From the NCBI GenBank assembly GCA_030549335.1, contig CM060194.1, positions 12,030,171 through 12,094,170 on the forward strand: a stretch of 64,000 nucleotides of DNA, in the 5' to 3' direction. The notes under the pieces are model-generated. The model did no database searches. It had not been told where the DNA came from and was given only the letters and a program-made list of their open reading frames with translations. The stretch comes from Pontederia crassipes (Eukaryota; Streptophyta; Magnoliopsida; Commelinales; Pontederiaceae). Made by a program: the position numbers and the translations under genes. Shown one piece after another: positions 59,334 to 64,000 of this stretch (positions within the stretch are counted from its first letter, which is position 1; each line of letters opens with the position of its first letter).

Positions 59334-59445
59334 GGGTTGCTTTTTTTATCTTTTGAATCTTTTCGTTTTCAGATCTAATCATTTTAGATCTAATCATTTT
59401 TTTAAGATTCAATCATTTTTTTAAGATTTAACAATCTTAAGAGCT

Positions 59446-60267
59446 ATGGCATCAAGTTCATTTGTTTTTGTCAAAGGGCAATCAGTTAGTCTTCTCCCAT
59501 TTAAATGCATCAATTTTGCATATTGAAAAATTCAGATTCAAGCCTACATATGTTCTATTGATATAAACATGTGGGATATTGTCGAAAAAGGCTATTACTT
59601 ACATGAAAAGTTACCTTCCAAACATGACGAAAGACAGAAAGTTTTTTCGAAATTGGATTGGAAAGCAAAGAACATTTTTTATTGTACTTTGAATTCAAAG
59701 GATTTTAATCGGATTTCAAATTGTGAAAGTGCAACTGAGATTTGGAATAAACTCATCACTACTTATGAAGGAACCGATAAAGTTAAAGAATGTAGATTGA
59801 ATATTTTGAATCATAAATATAATTCCTTCAAGATGCGTGAAAATGAATCTATAAATGATATGGTTGCTTGATTTAATGATATTGTGAATGGCTTAACCTC
59901 TTTGGGCGAGCCAAGAATTAACACTCAAAAAGTGAAAAAGATTCTCAGATCTCTCTCCTCTCAATAGCATACAAAAAGGATGGTGATCGAAGAAAAAGAT
60001 TTGAACAAATTGGGTTTTGACGATCTAATTGGTTCACTTCTAACCTATGAGATCGGAATCCAAGAAGAAGAATAAAATGCTCTAAAAAAGAAGACATTCA
60101 CTTTGAAAGCAAGCAAAAGTGAAGATGACTCGAGTGAAGAAGAAGTAGACGAAAAGAGACTCGCTCTCTACTCAAGAAAACTCGATAAGTATCTCAAATT
60201 GGTGAAAAAGAAAGAAAAGAATGTGAAGCCTACCCGAAGATCATACAAAAATCACAAAGAAGAGACA
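59446..60267 (+). pseudogene. Copia gag with premature stops
   Basis: Starts at ATG 59446 (MASSSFVFVKGQSVSLLPF) after the leader. One continuous frame with no frameshift but stops at about 59524 (TGA where Trp is expected), 59869, 59965 and 60073. The gag core of plant copia (UBN2-like) is clear: MWDIVEKGYY, DWKAKNIFYCTL, FNRISNCESATEIWNKLITT, YEGTDKVKECRLNILNHKYN and DIVNGLTSLGEPRINTQKVK. An acidic block EDDSSEEEVDEKRL follows. Point nonsense mutations without indels suggest a fairly recent death. Confidence 0.88.
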
Positions 60268-60669
60268 TCTGAAATTTTAAGTGAAGATCCGTTCTTGGAC
60301 ACCGAAGTCATAATCACAAACAAGTTGAACCCTCCACTAAGACAGCTTTACAAACAATGTTATCAAATCGAAAATTTGGAGAGACAACTTGCAAATTTTC
60401 GAACGAAGGATGTCATCACATCATTTCTCACATCAAAGCCTTCATCTGAACCAAAAGTTGACCTTGAAAAGATGTTTGGTCAATTTGTTACAACAATTGA
60501 AAGGGAGCTTCAAACTCAAGACCAACATATCTAGAATTTGGCCACTTAATTAACACAAATTCAAAAGCAAATTGAAGGAGATGATTCAGTTCAAAATTTT
60601 GATACCGAGGCCACGTTTGATGTCTTGGAAGCAAAGTTGCATGATTTAGAGAGTCAAGTTGCACAATAA
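60268..60669 (+). pseudogene. Unrelated coding-like sequence fused in frame to copia gag
   Basis: The reading frame of gag continues but its sequence no longer matches the family: NKLNPPLRQLYKQCYQIENL, LEKMFGQFVTTIERELQTQD, then after two stops LTQIQKQIEG and FDVLEAKLHDLESQVAQ. It looks like a helical, coiled-coil-rich segment. The ..QxFVTTxERxLQxQDxxIxNLxxxLxQI pattern resembles the C-terminal part of Athila/Tat-type gypsy gag, but I hold that loosely. No zinc knuckle follows. Confidence 0.5.
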
Positions 60670-61260
60670 CTTCTCTAAATGCTGAATCTATGAAGCACAT
60701 TGACGAAAGTCCAACCATCATCATGTATCAAATAAGGTGGCATGCAAAACCATAGGCTTCAGCAAGGACAACAACTACGAGAAAACATGTAAAGGAGACA
60801 TGTGCATACGCCATAGAAGATGAACAAATACGAAGGAGCTAGCCTTCAGAGGTCCCAACTACTTAAACTTCATCTCCAACACCGACGTCATCATCAACAA
60901 CACAAGAAGCCACATCTTTGAAAAATAAAAAATCACCAAGGAGAGAAATAACACCACCAACATTAATAAAAATCCCTCTTACTACTACACAAAAGTGGCA
61001 AATCAAAAGAAAACAAAGAAGCATGCCACCAGCACCAAAGACAACAACCAAAGTACTAAGCACATCAAACCAATGTCGACCCAAGAGTCACTCAATTATT
61101 CATGAATCAACAACACAACCTCCAAGTTCAGCTTAAAAAAGTTGTACTTGAAGAACCTCCACCACTGGACGATGACATAAGGGTGGAGACATTGGGCGTC
61201 ATCCACCACTACACGTGTTGAGTTTCACCGCATCGAATGATCACATCAAATAATCCTAGT
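60670..61260. other. Unrecognised Pro/Thr/Lys-rich coding-like segment
   Basis: ACAA/CCACCA-rich DNA with a 72-codon frame (60918-61136) rich in Thr, Pro and Lys. No known domain. It may belong to the same unidentified element as 60268-60669. Confidence 0.35.
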
Positions 61261-62229
61261 TAGATTGTTTTTTAATTACAAATTCATATATTATTCTAAT
61301 TGATTATCTTATATCGGTCTCAGCATAAGCATATGTGGAAAGTAGAGCTAATGACTTTAAATTAGAACTACTTTCTCAACTTTTAACTCTTAGCATTGAT
61401 ATTTTTTTTGCTTACATTAATCTTTCTTTTCTTAATTTAGTTTTGTAGTTTTCTTAGTCCTTGTTATTTTTATTTTAGGATCATCCTATAATGTAACGAG
61501 TCCAAAACAAAATTTACTTGAATTTAACGGGTCGTTACCACCATATCACGAGTGTTATTGCCAAATAATGGATCATAACATCAAATTCACAAGTGCCAGT
61601 GATGACTGCCTCCCTCGTGAAACGTGGCCGAATGACATTCTAGCTAATGACCCCATGCGACAACGAGAATGAGAAGATATTACATTTTAGGTGTTTAGAG
61701 AGACCACCTCTAGATATATATGAGCGAAAAGGCTTGTGTTTTGAAAAGAAAAAGAATTCAGTAATTTTTGTTCTAACACTAATCATTTCTTGTCTTTTTA
61801 TTCTGATTTTTCTTTGTAGATATGTAGGAGTGGAGTACATGAAGTTACAATTTCTATCTTGCAAGGATCTTGTTGAGTGTATGATAGGATGTTTGAAAAA
61901 TTTGTCTTCTTGCTTTGAAATTTTATATTTGTTTGATGTGACTAGTTAGCAGGGTTTGGTTGTGAGAGGTGTTCAATGTCATTCCTCTTTCATTTTCTTA
62001 TTTTTTGGATGTTGATTCATCTTATTTGTGCTTTACATTAAATTTCTGGAAAGAATATTTTCTAACACTTAGTTATCTTTGATTGACTTGTTTTTATTTC
62101 TAGATTTTCTTATGATCCTAGAATCTTAATCATTTCCTTAAATCAATCCTTGTGTTCAACTAAAATTTTTTATTCTAATGATTGTTATAATCTTCCATGT
62201 TATTTTAAAAAATCATTAGCATCTGCATT
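61261..62229. other. AT-rich intergenic sequence
   Basis: No confident feature. A 100-codon open frame at 61647-61949 has a hydrophobic stretch (VLTLIISCLFILIFLC) but no recognisable family, and I do not call it a gene. Confidence 0.4.
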
Positions 62230-62340
62230 AGTTGAACTCTATATTTGTCATAGAAGATATGAGATTATTTTCTTTGGTGATATTTTGATTTATAGTAATC
62301 CTTTGTGCGACCATCTTGATGATGTTTTGAGTTGTAGTAA
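62230..62340 (+). pseudogene. Possible gypsy reverse transcriptase scrap
   Basis: In the frame 62150-62386 the words EIIFFGDILIYSNPLCDHLDD parallel the RT catalytic block VVYFDDILIYSxxLxxHLxHL, with the first Asp of the pair changed to Gly. Only this block is recognisable, so it may be a relic of an old gypsy element or a coincidence. Confidence 0.4.
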
Positions 62341-63183
62341 AGATTTTCATGATTCCTTCCATCTTGATTTAACCATATTTATTTAAAATTTTTAGAATAA
62401 TTATATAGGATAAAATTCTACTGAGATTTTGTATGAGGGATTGCTTTGGTTGTTTTAGGAAACTAGTTACTTTACTTGTAGGCTTAGGATTTTTTTTCCA
62501 CTGCTTATTATGGTACTTAGGGCCTATAAATACTTAGGGCCTATAAATACTAGTATCTGTAAATATTTTACACATCTTTGAATCTATTGAATTACGACTT
62601 AATTGTTTTTGTTGTGAGGAAACTCTTGCAATTCATTTTTCGAGAACTTTCACTCTTAAGTACAAGGTTGACAATTTTGTGACTAAATCCATATATTTAT
62701 AATATCGATTATTCGGTTCATCGATAATCTTAAAGTTGATATTCTCCGCTACTTGAAATTCATTTGATCTTATTTCTCTTGATTATCATATATTGTTTCG
62801 GTCACTCAAGACATTTTTGAGGCATATTTGAATCTATGCAGTTCAGAAACACTAGGATAATCAACCACAGGTCAGTAGAGAAACAGAAAGCTGTATGAAC
62901 AGGATAAAATGACCCTAGAGAAACATATATAGACAAATTTTCTTTCAAGTTATAAGATAGTAGAAGAAATATCAACTTGATCAGGTCCTAAGACTACTTT
63001 TCATAGAAAATGCAGTTTGTGGGAACTGGGAGGACTCATAGGTCAAGCCCTAAATACCCACTTACACTCTTACGTAAGTGTTGTAGTTACCTCAGCATTT
63101 ACATATCTATTAAACAAGGGATAAATCAAGAGTAGACTCGAAGATGACAAGGCAGTAGCAAACATATTCTCATGAAAACGCCT
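62341..63183. other. Downstream flank of the monooxygenase gene
   Basis: AT-rich, no ORF of note. A 17-bp direct repeat (acttagggcctataaat) occurs twice near 62516-62549. The part close to 63183 should include the 3' UTR of the gene; no clear polyadenylation signal can be fixed. Confidence 0.4.
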
Positions 63184-64000
63184 TCAAAGAGTTCCACAGT
63201 CGTATTGATCGTGGCTAAGGGAATTACCACCGAAAAAGACGCTTAAGATGAATATGCACATTAACTTCAAGAAGCCTGATAAACTTGTTAGCAGAATGCG
63301 AAGAATATATGTCTGGGTGGACAATCTGAGCACCCTCAGCCTCCTTTCCTTCACATATTTACTTAATGCTGCGCCAACTCCTTTTTGCACTTCCAAATCA
63401 CTGACTGTGCCCCCAATGCCATGAGGCATTTCTTGTGCTAAGCATCTGGCAAGAACAATACTGTCTTCAAGACCAGCAGAGCCTCCTTGGCCAATGAAGG
63501 GTCCCATGACATGCATTGCATCCCCTGCAACAGTCATTGTGCCGTCCCAGAAGTTACCTGTCAACAAGTGCCACGGTGCGCGATGGTGAGCCATGGAAAT
63601 GTTCAATGTGCATAGATCACAATCCTTCACCATTTCAACCATCTGAGAAGGGTACCCACTGAGACAATCCAGAGCATATTGTTTGATGCAACTGTGATCG
63701 TTGTAAACTTCATCTGATTGTGAATTTGAATGTAAATTTAGTTCACTTCTCAAGCATTTGTTGATGACAAATGATTGGCATCAATGAAGTCAGAATGATT
63801 TGTTGTATATATCCCTTACCTTTAGGAGGAGACGTCGCACCCAGAAACCAATGGACTAACTTGTCATTGATTGGAACCCTCCCTACAACTCTAGAATCGC
63901 CCCGCAACATGAGAAGGTTAGAAGGAACAGTATGACCTTCTTCATATATTGTGAAACCTCGTACGACCCAAAATTGAAAACTCTTCGGGGCCTGTAGTCC
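63184..64000 (-). CDS. FAD-dependent monooxygenase (MO1/MO2-like), last two exons, partial
   Basis: The only apparently functional cellular gene. Exon n-1 (64000-63820) reads FQFWVVRGFTIYEEGH, MLRGDSRVVGRVPINDKLVH and WFLGATSPPK and ends AAAG|GTAAGG. The intron is 63819-63714 (106 bp, ending AATCAG). The last exon is 63713-63184, and the joined codon GAT keeps the frame. Its key motif TVAGDAMHVMGPFIGQGG (Asp codon 63522-63520) is the GD motif that contacts the FAD ribityl chain; LEDSIVLARCLA follows. The C-terminus has a hydrophobic stretch (FLKLMCIFILSVFF) and ends HDQYDCGTL, the usual end of this plant family, so TGA/TAA at 63186-63184 is the true stop. About 237 of the roughly 400 residues are present; the N-terminal GxGxxG part lies beyond the window. 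Family members are NAD(P)H- and FAD-dependent aromatic-hydroxylase-like enzymes; the substrate cannot be told from sequence. Confidence 0.92.

Larger units (their letters stand above)
58068..60267 (+). mobile_element. Ty1/copia retrotransposon, 5' part (LTR and gag)
   Basis: LTR (58068-59319), primer-binding site, leader and gag in plus orientation, same family as 7326-10374 and 14762-16028. It abuts satellite B at 58067. After about 60267 the sequence departs from the family, and no pol or 3' LTR is in the window, so the element is truncated or rearranged. Confidence 0.88.

Noticed and set aside
60863..61136. Opposing frames of 72-73 codons
   Set aside because: Low-complexity ACAA/CCACCA sequence opens both strands; no domain support.
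1..64000. tRNA or rRNA genes
   Set aside because: TGGTATCAGAGC matches are retrotransposon primer-binding sites next to LTR ends, not tRNA genes; I saw no cloverleaf candidate or rRNA segment, though I could not run a dedicated scan.

Overview
This window is repeat-dominated flowering-plant nuclear DNA, probably pericentromeric or other heterochromatin. The evidence is nested LTR retrotransposons primed by initiator-Met tRNA, CACTA transposon ends, two unrelated satellite families, and one plant-type gene with a short GT-AG intron at the extreme right edge. I cannot name the species. No intact transposon gene was found. The only cellular gene that looks functional is the 3' part of a FAD-dependent monooxygenase (MO1/MO2-like) on the minus strand at 63184-64000.

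Layout. 1-1570: terminal part of a CACTA transposon that landed inside a minus-strand Tekay/Del-like Ty3/gypsy relic (1571-6291). 6292-39286: satellite A (about 148-bp monomer), cut into seven blocks by a Ty1/copia relic (7326-10374), a small insertion with a 9-10-bp target duplication (12894-13128), a CACTA fragment (13911-14284), a solo copia LTR (14762-16028), a solo gypsy LTR (18534-21383), a second CACTA fragment joined to a decayed gypsy element (21903-29736), and an older solo LTR of the same gypsy family (30322-33062). 39287-58067: satellite B (about 155/182-bp units, CpG-rich), whose orientation flips near 44460 and which is interrupted by a complete but dead chromodomain Ty3/gypsy element (47935-53662, probably Galadriel clade). 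58068-60669: copia LTR and gag, switching in frame to unrelated sequence. 60670-63183: mostly unrecognised DNA leading to the monooxygenase gene.

The most notable observation is at 26094-26651. Between the decayed pol and the polypurine tract of the gypsy element lies an antisense, intron-containing fragment of a host autoinhibited Ca2+-ATPase gene (P2B type, ACA4/ACA11-like). It covers the end of the N-terminal regulatory domain and membrane helices 1 and 2. The element therefore carries a captured host gene piece, and a transcript from its LTR would be antisense to the host mRNA. The same locus appears to have been duplicated: LTR plus about 500 bp of flanking satellite occurs twice, each copy carrying the same TGATA flank, and the junction bears a 21-bp templated duplication. 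Target-site duplications let the order of several events be read directly.
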